Source of the DNA: an uncultured Phascolarctobacterium sp.
GTDB taxonomy: Bacteria; Bacillota; Negativicutes; Acidaminococcales; Acidaminococcaceae
DNA: 64,000 nt
Direction of reading: 5' to 3'
NCBI GenBank assembly: GCA_949299135.1
Contig: CASFZG010000002.1
Coordinates: 62,001 to 126,000 of the forward strand
Below, one piece after another: positions 8,635 to 16,359 of the stretch (the stretch's first letter is position 1; each line of letters starts with the position of its first letter). The notes under the pieces were generated by a model. That model made no database searches and was not told the origin of the DNA. It saw nothing but the letters and a program-made list of their open reading frames with translations. Both the position numbers and the translations under genes were made by a program.

Positions 8635-9744
8635 ATGATTAAGGATTTTAAAGTTTTACGAAACAGCACCGCTTTCAAAGTAGCAGTCGCGGCGCTCATA
8701 TCGTTTATTTTGTACCTGCTGGGCAATTTTCTGCTGCCGATACTTCTGGCAGTAGGGCTGGCGTTTTTGCTGCACCCAATCAGCAAGCTGTTCGGCAAAA
8801 TCACGCTGGGGCGCGGCACAATTCACCTGTCACGCGTGGTAACAATTTTAATGGCGTTCTTAGCCTTTGGGCTGATTGTATTTTTGGCGGTAACCTACAT
8901 TATTTTGCCGCTATTCGGGCAGATTAACAACCTAGTCGGCAAAATACCGGATTACACCACCAAAATGGACGCCGCCACCTTTGACTGGCTGCTGGAGGAC
9001 CCTTCCAATTACCCGAAGCTGCCGCATAATATCGAAAGCCTTTTTGACTACATCACCAGCTGGCTGATGGGCTTTGTGGCTGCGGTACTGCGCAACCTGT
9101 TAAAATCGACGCTGGATATTATTACCAACCTCGTCGGTTTAATTGTTGTGCCTTTCCTGGCATTTTACTTTTTAAAAGACTGGCGCGACCTGCGCGCAAT
9201 GCTGATTAACTTTTTCAGCTACGAAGCGCAGCCGCGTGTAGCGCATATTATTGATGAAATAGGCATAACCTTAAGCTGCTACATTCAGGGGCTGGCACGT
9301 TTAAGCCTTATTGCAGGTTTTTGCATAGCCGTTGGCACAACGATTTTGGGCATTCACTATCCGCTTGTTTTTGGCCTGCTTGCCATCCTTGCGGAGATGG
9401 TGCCGGTTGTAGGGCCGCTTATCGGCGCCGTGCCTGCGGTGTTTATTGCTTATTCGCAAAGCCCGCAGTCGGCCTTTTATGTGGCGCTGTTTTATCTGGT
9501 GTTCTACCAGTTTGATGCCAATGTTTTAATGCCGCGCATTATCGGCAGAAAGATTGATTTGCATCCGGTAATTTTAATTTTAAGCCTTTTAATCGGCGCC
9601 AAGCTGTACGGCATTTTGGGTATGCTGTTTGCCGTGCCTGTTGCCGCTGTGTACCGCGTTTTGTATAAAGAGCTGTGGCACAGCACTGACGAAGCACTGG
9701 AAGAAGCAACTCCCGCGCAGTTTGACGAAAGCCGCAGAAAATAA
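8635..9744 (+). CDS. AI-2E family transporter (TqsA/YdiK type)
   Basis: 369-residue polytopic membrane protein of the PerM/AI-2E family. Two hydrophobic hairpins open the protein, a soluble loop with DWLLEDPSNYPKLP follows, and the second half carries about five membrane segments including the conserved PVVGPLIGAVPA and LHPVILILSLLIGAKLYGI-type regions. Members have been linked to autoinducer-2 export or Na+/H+ exchange; the substrate cannot be told here. No clear Shine-Dalgarno precedes the ATG, so coupling to the upstream gene, 12 bases away, is likely. Confidence 0.88.
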   Translation: MIKDFKVLRNSTAFKVAVAALISFILYLLGNFLLPILLAVGLAFLLHPISKLFGKITLGRGTIHLSRVVTILMAFLAFGLIVFLAVTYIILPLFGQINNLVGKIPDYTTKMDAATFDWLLEDPSNYPKLPHNIESLFDYITSWLMGFVAAVLRNLLKSTLDIITNLVGLIVVPFLAFYFLKDWRDLRAMLINFFSYEAQPRVAHIIDEIGITLSCYIQGLARLSLIAGFCIAVGTTILGIHYPLVFGLLAILAEMVPVVGPLIGAVPAVFIAYSQSPQSAFYVALFYLVFYQFDANVLMPRIIGRKIDLHPVILILSLLIGAKLYGILGMLFAVPVAAVYRVLYKELWHSTDEALEEATPAQFDESRRK

Positions 9745-9747
9745 AAT

Positions 9748-9778
9748 TACGGTCTTAACGGGCCGTATTTTTATTTTT
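9748..9778 (+). terminator. Terminator after the AI-2E gene
   Basis: TACGGTC (9748-9754) and GGCCGTA (9761-9767) around the loop TTAACG, then a T-rich tail. The TTAACG(G) loop recurs in other terminators of this window. Confidence 0.8.
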
Positions 9779-9821
9779 AACCTTATTTTTACACCGTCAG
9801 CCAAAGTTTTTGCTGTTGGTG

Positions 9822-9851
9822 TTGAATAATGCGCCTTAATTGTGGTACAAT
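9822..9851 (+). promoter_or_regulatory. hisS-aspS promoter
   Basis: TTGAAT (9822-9827), an 18-base spacer, and TACAAT (9846-9851) preceded by TGTGG, an extended -10 context seen several times here. The leader of about 50 bases is too short for a T-box. Confidence 0.6.
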
Positions 9852-9906
9852 ATTTAAGTATGTAAACTTATGGATTTGCCGCAGAAGGCAGTGAGGAGGA
9901 ATCAGC

Positions 9907-11178
9907 TTGCTTACTACTGCGCCAAGAGGCACAAAAGATATACTGCCGCAGGAAATTGAAAACTGGCGGTATGTAGAAGCCGTTATGCGCCGTATTTGCG
10001 CGCAATATGGCTATAAAGAAATAAGAACGCCGGTATTTGAGCATACCGAGCTGTTTAAACGCGGCATTGGCGATACCACCGATGTTGTTGAAAAAGAAAT
10101 GTATACTTTTACCGACCGCGGCAACCGCAGCATTACACTGCGCCCGGAAAATACGGCGTCTGCCGTTCGCGCTTTCTGCGAACACAAGCTTTATGCAGAG
10201 CCTGCGCCGACCAAGCTGTATTATATCGGGCCGATGTTCCGCTACGACCGTCCGCAGGCAGGGCGCTACCGCCAGTTCCACCAGTTTGGCATTGAGGCGC
10301 TGGGCGTGGATACACCGGCGATTGACGCCGAGGCAATTTTACTTGCTGTTACCATTTTAAAGGAACTGGGCTTAAAGGATTTGCACTTAAAAATCAATTC
10401 CGTGGGCTGCCCCAAATGCCGCCCGCAGCACAGAGCCAAATTGCAGGATTATTTCCGCCCGCATCTGGAAGAATTGTGCGATGACTGCAAATCGCGCTTT
10501 GAGCGCAACCCGCTGCGCCTTTTGGACTGCAAAGTACCGCATGACCACGAACTTGCAGCCGGTGCGCCGAGCCTTGGTGACTGCCTGTGCGAAGAATGCC
10601 GCGCGCATTTTGAAGGCGTAAAAAAACTTTTAACTGCCGCAGGCATTGATTTTGAAGTGGACAACACACTGGTGCGCGGGCTTGATTATTACACCAAAAC
10701 CGCGTTTGAAATTCAGTATGTGCCGCTGGGCGCGCAGAGCGCTGTATGCGGCGGCGGACGCTATGACGGCCTTGTTAAGGAAATCGGCGGCCAGGATGTT
10801 TCCGGCATCGGCTTTGCCATGGGCATGGAACGCATCCTTCTGGCGCTTGAAAGCCAGAACCTTTTGCCGGAGCATAAAGACGGCATCGACGCTTTTATCG
10901 TCTGCCCCAATCAGGATAATTTTGAACTGGCCTTTAAAACCGCTATCGCCTTAAGGCAGGCGGGGCTTAAAACCGAGTTTGACTTTATGGCGCGCAGCAT
11001 GAAAGCGCAGATGAAGCAGGCCGGGCGCCTGAATGCCAAATTTGCCGTTATTTTTGGCGACGGCGAACTGGAACGCGGTGCCGTAACCTTAAAGGATATG
11101 GCAAACAGTACACAAACAGAAATTCCTGTTGATGAAATAGTAACAATTTTACAAACAGAGGTGCAAAAGTATGAGTAA
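9907..11178 (+). CDS. hisS: Histidine--tRNA ligase
   Basis: 423-residue class II synthetase. Motif 1 surrounds GYKEIRTPVFEHTELF, motif 2 includes the YYIGPMFRYDRPQAGRYRQFHQ region, the histidine-specific RGLDYYTKTAFEI is present, and motif 3 is GIGFAMGMERI. The C-terminal anticodon domain is complete. The start is TTG at 9907, fixed by GAGGAGG at 9893-9899 and by the family N-terminus TTAPRGTKDILP. It overlaps aspS by 8 bases. Confidence 0.96.
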   Translation: MLTTAPRGTKDILPQEIENWRYVEAVMRRICAQYGYKEIRTPVFEHTELFKRGIGDTTDVVEKEMYTFTDRGNRSITLRPENTASAVRAFCEHKLYAEPAPTKLYYIGPMFRYDRPQAGRYRQFHQFGIEALGVDTPAIDAEAILLAVTILKELGLKDLHLKINSVGCPKCRPQHRAKLQDYFRPHLEELCDDCKSRFERNPLRLLDCKVPHDHELAAGAPSLGDCLCEECRAHFEGVKKLLTAAGIDFEVDNTLVRGLDYYTKTAFEIQYVPLGAQSAVCGGGRYDGLVKEIGGQDVSGIGFAMGMERILLALESQNLLPEHKDGIDAFIVCPNQDNFELAFKTAIALRQAGLKTEFDFMARSMKAQMKQAGRLNAKFAVIFGDGELERGAVTLKDMANSTQTEIPVDEIVTILQTEVQKYE

Positions 11179-12949
11179 TTTGAAACGCAATCATTATTGC
11201 GGCACGCTTGCCAAAGCCGACAACGAAAAAGAAGTTGTGCTTTGCGGCTGGGTTGCCAAAAGACGCGACCACGGCGGACTGATTTTTATTGACCTGCGCG
11301 ACCGCAGCGGCATTGTGCAGGTAGTGGTTGACCCCGACCACGCCGGTGAAGATTTTGCCAAGGCAGAAGCTATCCGCAGCGAATATGTTATTAAAGTACA
11401 CGGCGTTGTACGCCTGCGCAGCGAAGAAACCATCAATCCCAACCTTGCTACCGGCGAAGTTGAAGTTGTAGCCAAAGAGCTGGAAGTTTTAAACAGCGCC
11501 AAAACCCCTCCGTTCTACATTCAGGACGGCATTGACGTTGACGAAAACCTGCGCCTTAAATACCGTTACCTTGACCTGCGCCGCCCGGAAATGCAGCGCA
11601 ATTTAATGCTGCGCCACAAAGTTACCAAACTGATGCGCGATTATATGGACAACCATGATTTCTGCGAAATTGAAACTCCGATGCTGACCAAGAGCACTCC
11701 GGAAGGCGCACGCGATTACCTTGTACCGAGCCGCGTAAACCCCGGCAAGTTCTATGCTCTGCCGCAGTCCCCGCAGATTTTCAAACAGCTTTTAATGGTA
11801 GCAGGTATGGAACGCTACTTCCAGATTGTACGCTGCTTCCGCGATGAAGACCTGCGTGCCGACCGCCAGCCTGAATTTACTCAGCTTGATATTGAAATGA
11901 GCTTTGTTGATGCCGATGATATTATGGATATGACCGAAGGTTTAATCCGCCACGTATTCAAAGGCGCGCTTGGTGTTGACCTGCCGGAAAAATTCCAGCG
12001 CATGACCTGGGACGAAGCTATGGACAAATACGGCAGTGATAAGCCTGACCTGCGTTTCGGCATGGAGCTTATCAATATGACCGAAGCCGTTAAAGGCAGC
12101 GAATTCAAAGTATTTAACGATATTATTGATAAAGGCGGCATTGTTAAAGCCATTAACGTTAAGGGCGATGCCGGTATTCCGCGCCGCGAACTGGACGGAT
12201 TAGTTAATTTTGTTGCCATTTACGGCGCCAAAGGCCTTGCCTGGATGCAGATTCAGCCGGACGGCAGCGTAAAATCCCCGATTGCCAAATTCTTCAGCGA
12301 AGAATACCTTGCAAACATTCTTAAAACCGCTGAAGCAGAACCGGGCGACCTGCTGCTCTTTGTTGCCGACAAACCTTCCGTTGTTGCAGCCGCTCTCGGC
12401 GCACTGCGTATCGAAATGGCAAAACGCCGCGGCCTTATCGACGAAAACAAACTGGCCTTCACCTGGGTTGTTGACTTCCCGATGTTTGAATACAGCGAAG
12501 AAGAAAAACGCTATGTTGCAATGCACCATCCGTTCACCTCTCCGCGCGAAGAAGATATTCCTCTGCTTGCTACCGACCCCGGCAAAGTATATGCCAAAGC
12601 TTACGACATGGTACTTAACGGCACCGAAATCGGCGGCGGTTCCATCCGTATCCACAGACGCGATGTGCAGGACGCAGTATTCCATGCTATCGGCCTGAGC
12701 GAAGAACAAGCACAGGAAAAATTCGGCTTTATGATGGGCGCGTTTGAATACGGTGCTCCCCCGCACGGAGGACTTGCTTTCGGCCTCGACCGTTTGGTAA
12801 TGATTATGGCAAAACGCGATTCCATCCGCGACGTAATTGCTTTCCCAAAAACCCAGAGCGCAAGCGATTTGATGTGCCAGGCTCCGAACGACGTAGAAGA
12901 AAAACAGCTGCGCGAACTGCACATCCGCACCGTGCTTGTAAAAAAATAA
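11171..12949 (+). CDS. aspS: Aspartate--tRNA ligase
   Basis: 592 residues, the bacterial AspRS layout: an OB-fold anticodon domain with GWVAKRRDHGGLIFIDLRDRSG, a class II core with ETPMLTKSTPEGARDYLVPSR and motif 2 FRDEDLRADRQPEFTQ, an inserted GAD domain (about 290-410), and motif 3 GLAFGLDRLVM near the end. Whether it is discriminating or charges tRNA-Asn as well cannot be told. Its 8-base overlap with hisS indicates coupled translation. Confidence 0.96.
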   Translation: MSNLKRNHYCGTLAKADNEKEVVLCGWVAKRRDHGGLIFIDLRDRSGIVQVVVDPDHAGEDFAKAEAIRSEYVIKVHGVVRLRSEETINPNLATGEVEVVAKELEVLNSAKTPPFYIQDGIDVDENLRLKYRYLDLRRPEMQRNLMLRHKVTKLMRDYMDNHDFCEIETPMLTKSTPEGARDYLVPSRVNPGKFYALPQSPQIFKQLLMVAGMERYFQIVRCFRDEDLRADRQPEFTQLDIEMSFVDADDIMDMTEGLIRHVFKGALGVDLPEKFQRMTWDEAMDKYGSDKPDLRFGMELINMTEAVKGSEFKVFNDIIDKGGIVKAINVKGDAGIPRRELDGLVNFVAIYGAKGLAWMQIQPDGSVKSPIAKFFSEEYLANILKTAEAEPGDLLLFVADKPSVVAAALGALRIEMAKRRGLIDENKLAFTWVVDFPMFEYSEEEKRYVAMHHPFTSPREEDIPLLATDPGKVYAKAYDMVLNGTEIGGGSIRIHRRDVQDAVFHAIGLSEEQAQEKFGFMMGAFEYGAPPHGGLAFGLDRLVMIMAKRDSIRDVIAFPKTQSASDLMCQAPNDVEEKQLRELHIRTVLVKK

Positions 12950-13024
12950 GCTGATTTGCTTTAAACGTGCTGTAATTTAAGGCAGCGCACAGGCAGATTA
13001 AAAAATTAAAACGGCAAAACTAAT

Positions 13025-13058
13025 AAATACCGGCTGCTTAACGGCGGCCGGTATTTTG
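13025..13058 (+). terminator. Terminator after aspS
   Basis: AAATACCGGC (13025-13034) pairs with GCCGGTATTT (13047-13056); the loop again contains TTAACGG. Confidence 0.82.
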
Positions 13059-13100
13059 CGTTGTGGGCGTTTTTAAGTTATAATGAAGTTAGTTATAACT
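13056..13100 (+). promoter_or_regulatory. Promoter with overlapping inverted repeat
   Basis: TTGCGT (13056-13061), a 17-base spacer and TATAAT (13079-13084). A perfect 8-bp inverted repeat, AGTTATAA (13076-13083) and TTATAACT (13093-13100), covers the -10 and the likely start site, as a repressor site would. Confidence 0.5.
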
Positions 13101-13120
13101 GTACGGAAAGGAGCATGTAT

Positions 13121-14236
13121 ATGAGCCTGAAATATAAATGCCCTGTTTGCGGCACTTCTTTGGGATACGAAGGGCTTTGCTGGAAGTGCAAAGCGGAAAA
13201 AGAGCGCAGTGAAGCACTGGCTTGGACAGCAGAAGAAATTGCAGCCAAGCAGCAAGTGGTTATGCGTAATATAAAAGCTCTTGATGATTTTAATGACCCG
13301 GAATATACGTATTTTTGGCAGCTTCTTGCTTACCATAATGCCATTACGCCGGAAATGCAGCGTAAGGCATTGGTAGAAAAAGTTTTTTATCCGTCTGAAA
13401 TTTATTACAAGGCACCGGAAGATGTTTGCGATAGCTTGATTGCAAATTTAATGCGAACAAAAGATTCCGGCGAAGCGGCAGTTTTGATGAGCTGCCTTGC
13501 CATGCAGGGCAGTGATAAAGCATTGGCAGCTTTGCTGGAACTTGAACGCAGCCCGCGCCCGTGGCGTAAAAAACTTTATGTTGACCCTTCTGTTTATGCC
13601 CAGGGCGGAGGATGGACTTTTGATAAAGAAGGGCATAGAATTGAGCTTAATTTTAAAATCTGCTATCCGATGGTGAAAGACGGAAATTCTGCGGCATCGC
13701 CTGTTAAAATAGGGCGTATGCGTGATGATGCCTGCCCGCACTGCGGCGGCAGAATGTTTGATATGCTGGTGCTTGACGGCAGGGATGAAAGAATGAAATT
13801 TTTAGGTATTGACGGCATACTTACCGCTTCCTGTTGCCCTAACTGTGTTCCATTTTTGTCGGGCGGGGCATTTAACCGTTATACTTTAGATGGCGGAACG
13901 GAAATTTTACCATCTGAATTATTTGACGGTAAAGAAAAAATGGAAAACTATTTCAAAAATAACGAATACGGAGAACTTGCCGGCAACAATCTTATTTTGG
14001 CAGAAAAACAGGTACCGCTGTTTTACGGAAGCCATGATAGTGATATCTGCACTATCGGCGGGTTTGCAAACTGGGTGCAGGATTGGGAATACGCAGTTTG
14101 CCCGGAATGCGGCAAACCCATGAAATATTTGGCGCAAATTCCATGGGATGCTGTACTGGATTGTTCGGAAGGTACGCTTTATATTGAGTTTTGCCCGGAT
14201 TGCCGCATTGTTTCCATGCAGCACCAGCAAACTTAA
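13121..14236 (+). CDS. Zinc-ribbon protein of unknown function (DUF1963-like end)
   Basis: 371-residue soluble protein that I cannot name. It opens with a zinc ribbon of two CxxC knuckles (C7, C10, C20, C23). A helical middle follows, then a second CPHCGG with CCPNC, and a third CPECGKPM with FCPDC near the C-terminus. The segment GGFANWVQDW...CGKPMKYLAQ resembles the end of YwqG/DUF1963 proteins, a weak likeness. GGAAAGGAG at 13105-13113 suits ATG 13121 better than the in-frame ATG at 13115. It has its own promoter and the next gene lies 40 bases on. Confidence 0.8.
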   Translation: MSLKYKCPVCGTSLGYEGLCWKCKAEKERSEALAWTAEEIAAKQQVVMRNIKALDDFNDPEYTYFWQLLAYHNAITPEMQRKALVEKVFYPSEIYYKAPEDVCDSLIANLMRTKDSGEAAVLMSCLAMQGSDKALAALLELERSPRPWRKKLYVDPSVYAQGGGWTFDKEGHRIELNFKICYPMVKDGNSAASPVKIGRMRDDACPHCGGRMFDMLVLDGRDERMKFLGIDGILTASCCPNCVPFLSGGAFNRYTLDGGTEILPSELFDGKEKMENYFKNNEYGELAGNNLILAEKQVPLFYGSHDSDICTIGGFANWVQDWEYAVCPECGKPMKYLAQIPWDAVLDCSEGTLYIEFCPDCRIVSMQHQQT

Positions 14237-14276
14237 AAATACAAAATAATAAATTTACAGTAAAAAGGAGAATACT

Positions 14277-14690
14277 ATGGTAAGCTGCGCATTGCTTTAT
14301 AATTTTACCGGCAAAAAAGCCGAAATGACAAAAATGGTCTGCATGATGATGAACATCCGCTTTAAAAGCGTAGGGCAGGAGGATTACCACCAGCCGCTTG
14401 GCGCATTGTTAGGCATGGAAGATGTGCCGCTGAAGGAAGCGAAAGCGGATAACGCGCCGATGGCGGAAGAAATGCTTTTGCTGCACGGCTTTGGCGCGGA
14501 CAAGCTGCAAAAGTTTTTAACGGCACTTCAGCGCGTTGGCGTTGGGCGCATTGATTTAAAAGCTATGCTTACGGAAAACAACCGTACCTGGAGCGGGCTT
14601 GATTTATACGAAGAATTGTGCCAGGAGCGCGATTATTTTAAACAAAAGGAAGAAGAAAAACGCAGGCAGCAGGCCGAAGATAAAAAATAA
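14277..14690 (+). CDS. DUF3783-type small protein
   Basis: 137 residues, probably cytoplasmic. The central part ends in the pattern VGRIDLKAMLTENNRTWSGL, which fits DUF3783 as I recall it, and the tail is a charged helix (YFKQKEEEKRRQQAEDKK). The family has no known function. AAAAAGGAG precedes the ATG with good spacing. It probably shares the transcript of the zinc-ribbon gene. Confidence is high for the gene and moderate for the family name. Confidence 0.78.
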   Translation: MVSCALLYNFTGKKAEMTKMVCMMMNIRFKSVGQEDYHQPLGALLGMEDVPLKEAKADNAPMAEEMLLLHGFGADKLQKFLTALQRVGVGRIDLKAMLTENNRTWSGLDLYEELCQERDYFKQKEEEKRRQQAEDKK

Positions 14691-14704
14691 CAGCGTAAAA
14701 GCAA

Positions 14705-14738
14705 AAATCCCTGAAGTTCCAACGAATTTCAGGGATTT
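14705..14738. terminator. Bidirectional terminator between convergent genes
   Basis: AAATCCCTGAA (14705-14715) pairs with TTCAGGGATTT (14728-14738) between the DUF3783 gene and the convergent radical SAM gene. Confidence 0.75.
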
Positions 14739-14767
14739 AGTATATTTATAAAGAATACTAATAAATT

Positions 14768-15658
14768 TTACACGCCGGTGCCGTCAAATTTGGGGATGAA
14801 ATCTTCGCAGGCAGAATCGTCCTCCTGCACAAAGCCGTCCTCAATGCCGCTGTCGAACAGGTACTGCTCAACTTCCTTATATTCTTCTTCCGTTACGCGG
14901 CGGTTAATTTCGGGGTAATCGGCGGCGCGCCCGCAGGGAATGTACTGGTGCATTAAGCTGAACATTACTTCGCCGGGTTTAAAGGTTTTGGCAACCCAGT
15001 CGATAACGCCTTTGGTGTTTTCAACCATGCCGGGCATTAACAAATGGCGGATGATGACGCCGCTCTGCATAATGCCGTTACCGTCAAGCCTGTAGGGGCC
15101 AACCTGCTTGTACATTTCTTTAATAGCGTCCGTGGCAATACGGAAGTAGCTGGGCGCGTTGCTGTATTTTATGGCGGCAAGGTCGTCGCTGTATTTTAAA
15201 TCGGGCAGCCAGATTTGCACTTTGCCCTTTAACTTGCGCAGGGTGTCCAGCGTTTCAAAGCCGCTGGTGTTGTACACAACAGGCACGGGCAGCGGTTCTT
15301 TAAGGCTTTCCAGCACGGCGTGGGTAAAATGAGTGGGCGTAACAAGGTTAATGTTGTTTGCGCCCTGGGCGATAAGTTCAAAATAAATTTCGCGCAGGCG
15401 TTCCACGGTAATTTCCTTGCCTTTGTTCATGCTGCTGATTTCGTAGTTCTGGCAAAAAACGCAGTGCAGGTTGCAGCCGCTGAAGAACACGGTGCCGCTG
15501 CCTTTTTCGCCGCTGATGCAGGGTTCTTCCCAAAAGTGCAGGGCGGCGCGGGCAACAATGGGCTTAATGCCGCAGTGGCACGAGCCGAAAATTCCTTCCG
15601 CGTGCATATCGGCAGGGCGGTTAACACCGCAGCGGTGCGGGCAAACATAACATTCCAT
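14768..15658 (-). CDS. Radical SAM protein, PflA-related (COG1313 type)
   Basis: 296 residues. The radical SAM cluster motif is CNLHCVFC (CxxxCxxC), preceded by an N-terminal YVCPHRCGVNR cysteine region and by EEPCISGEKGSGTVFFSG. This matches the PflX/COG1313 group of uncharacterised activating-enzyme-like proteins rather than true pyruvate formate-lyase activases, which are shorter. The target is unknown. AAGGAAG precedes the ATG on the minus strand, and a TGTGGTACAAT extended -10 lies at about 15690-15700. It faces the 14.3-kb genes. Confidence 0.85.
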   Translation of the reverse strand: MECYVCPHRCGVNRPADMHAEGIFGSCHCGIKPIVARAALHFWEEPCISGEKGSGTVFFSGCNLHCVFCQNYEISSMNKGKEITVERLREIYFELIAQGANNINLVTPTHFTHAVLESLKEPLPVPVVYNTSGFETLDTLRKLKGKVQIWLPDLKYSDDLAAIKYSNAPSYFRIATDAIKEMYKQVGPYRLDGNGIMQSGVIIRHLLMPGMVENTKGVIDWVAKTFKPGEVMFSLMHQYIPCGRAADYPEINRRVTEEEYKEVEQYLFDSGIEDGFVQEDDSACEDFIPKFDGTGV

Positions 15659-15788
15659 TTATAACACTTCCTTTTAATTGCTGCTTTTTTATATTGTACC
15701 ACAGAATGAACGGGTTTGTATGTTTGTTTAACAGCGGCATAGACAAATCTGCGCCCATAAAAACTATACGGCAGTTTATTAACAAAGC

Positions 15789-15853
15789 TGACACTTGCAG
15801 CGCCTGCGGAACTCGCTGCGCTCAGACATCCTCGGCAAATGCCGCAAGTGTCA
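15789..15853. repeat. REP-like palindromic element
   Basis: Perfect 10-bp outer arms TGACACTTGC (15789-15798) and GCAAGTGTCA (15844-15853) flank a GC-rich core with GGAACTCGCTGCGCTCAGAC. The form is that of a REP/MITE-type repeat. Only one copy is recognised in this window. Confidence 0.5.
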
Positions 15854-15933
15854 CTGATTTTGTGGCTGCCTGTTTTTATGATGTTGCAGTTTTGCCCATG
15901 CCGCTGTTTTTTATATCGCAAACGACTCATATT

Positions 15934-15963
15934 AAAGCTATACGGGAACGTATATAGCTTTTT
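15934..15963 (+). terminator. Stem-loop with T-tail
   Basis: AAAGCTATA (15934-15942) pairs with TATAGCTTT (15953-15961), then TTTT. It isolates the small gene at 16006 from upstream transcription. Confidence 0.6.
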
Positions 15964-16005
15964 TATGTTATGTAGTTTATAATTAAAATAACGCGGGGTA
16001 AGAAT

Positions 16006-16170
16006 ATGTTTTTGCAAGATAAAAATAAAGATTCGTTCTTAAAGAAAACTTCTGAACAAATTGAGGACAGCGTTGATGAAGCAATTTTTGAAGAAGCATA
16101 CGAAGAATATCTTAAAAGCGGTAAAAAGAGCAGGCCAATTTCTGAACTTTGGCAAGAAGCAGGTATTTGA
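16006..16170 (+). CDS. Small antitoxin-like protein (54 aa)
   Basis: 54 residues, strongly acidic in the middle (EQIEDSVDEAIFEEAYEEYL), ending in KKSRPISELWQEAGI. The AYEEYL...ISELWQE pattern recalls C-terminal halves of RelB/DinJ-type antitoxins, but there is no obvious DNA-binding part and no toxin gene beside it. GGGGTAAG at 15994-16001 and TATAAT at 15978-15983 support expression. It may be an orphan antitoxin or a remnant. Confidence 0.5.
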   Translation: MFLQDKNKDSFLKKTSEQIEDSVDEAIFEEAYEEYLKSGKKSRPISELWQEAGI

Positions 16171-16201
16171 TATAAAGTTTACAAATTGCAGCAGCTATAA
16201 T

Positions 16202-16230
16202 TTGACAAAAAACAACCGCAACTATATAAT
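16202..16230 (+). promoter_or_regulatory. Consensus promoter of the ZTP-riboswitch transcript
   Basis: TTGACA (16202-16207), exactly 17 bases, TATAAT (16225-16230), a perfect sigma-70-type promoter starting about 16237. Confidence 0.85.
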
Positions 16231-16239
16231 TTAAATATA

Positions 16240-16310
16240 AAGGCCATATAACTGACGGAAGTGGGTTAACCACATGGAGTATGGCCGGATTGAAGCCGAC
16301 CGTCTGGGCA
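16240..16310 (+). ncRNA. ZTP riboswitch (pfl motif)
   Basis: The leader carries the ZTP/ZMP aptamer pattern: CCATA (16244-16248) with TATGG (16280-16284) as closing stem, ACTGACG (16251-16257), a GTGG/CCAC hairpin, TGGAG, then CCGTCTGGGCA (16300-16310). The usual pseudoknot GGCG/CGCC is here GACG/CGTC, a compensated change that keeps pairing. The class senses the AICAR ribotide ZMP/ZTP, which builds up when 10-formyl-THF is short. The downstream gene uses that substrate. The expression platform (16303-16340) is not resolved. Confidence 0.82.
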
Positions 16311-16359
16311 TTTTTACCCGGAAAGTGCCGGCATTTTTAATTTACAGGGAGGAATTAAC

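Larger units (their letters stand above)
15659..16005. other. Gene-poor intergenic stretch
   Basis: I see no supported coding gene. It holds the minus-strand promoter of the radical SAM gene, a REP-like palindrome at 15789-15853, and a stem-loop with T-tail at 15934-15963. An open frame at 15694-15957 runs straight through the palindrome and has no ribosome-binding site. Confidence 0.6.

Noticed and set aside
9779-9906. T-box leader before hisS-aspS
   Set aside because: The leader is about 50 bases after the predicted start, with no T-box (TGGNACCGCG) and no terminator.
15694-15957. 87-codon frame in the gene-poor gap
   Set aside because: No ribosome-binding site, runs through the REP-like palindrome, and shows no family pattern.
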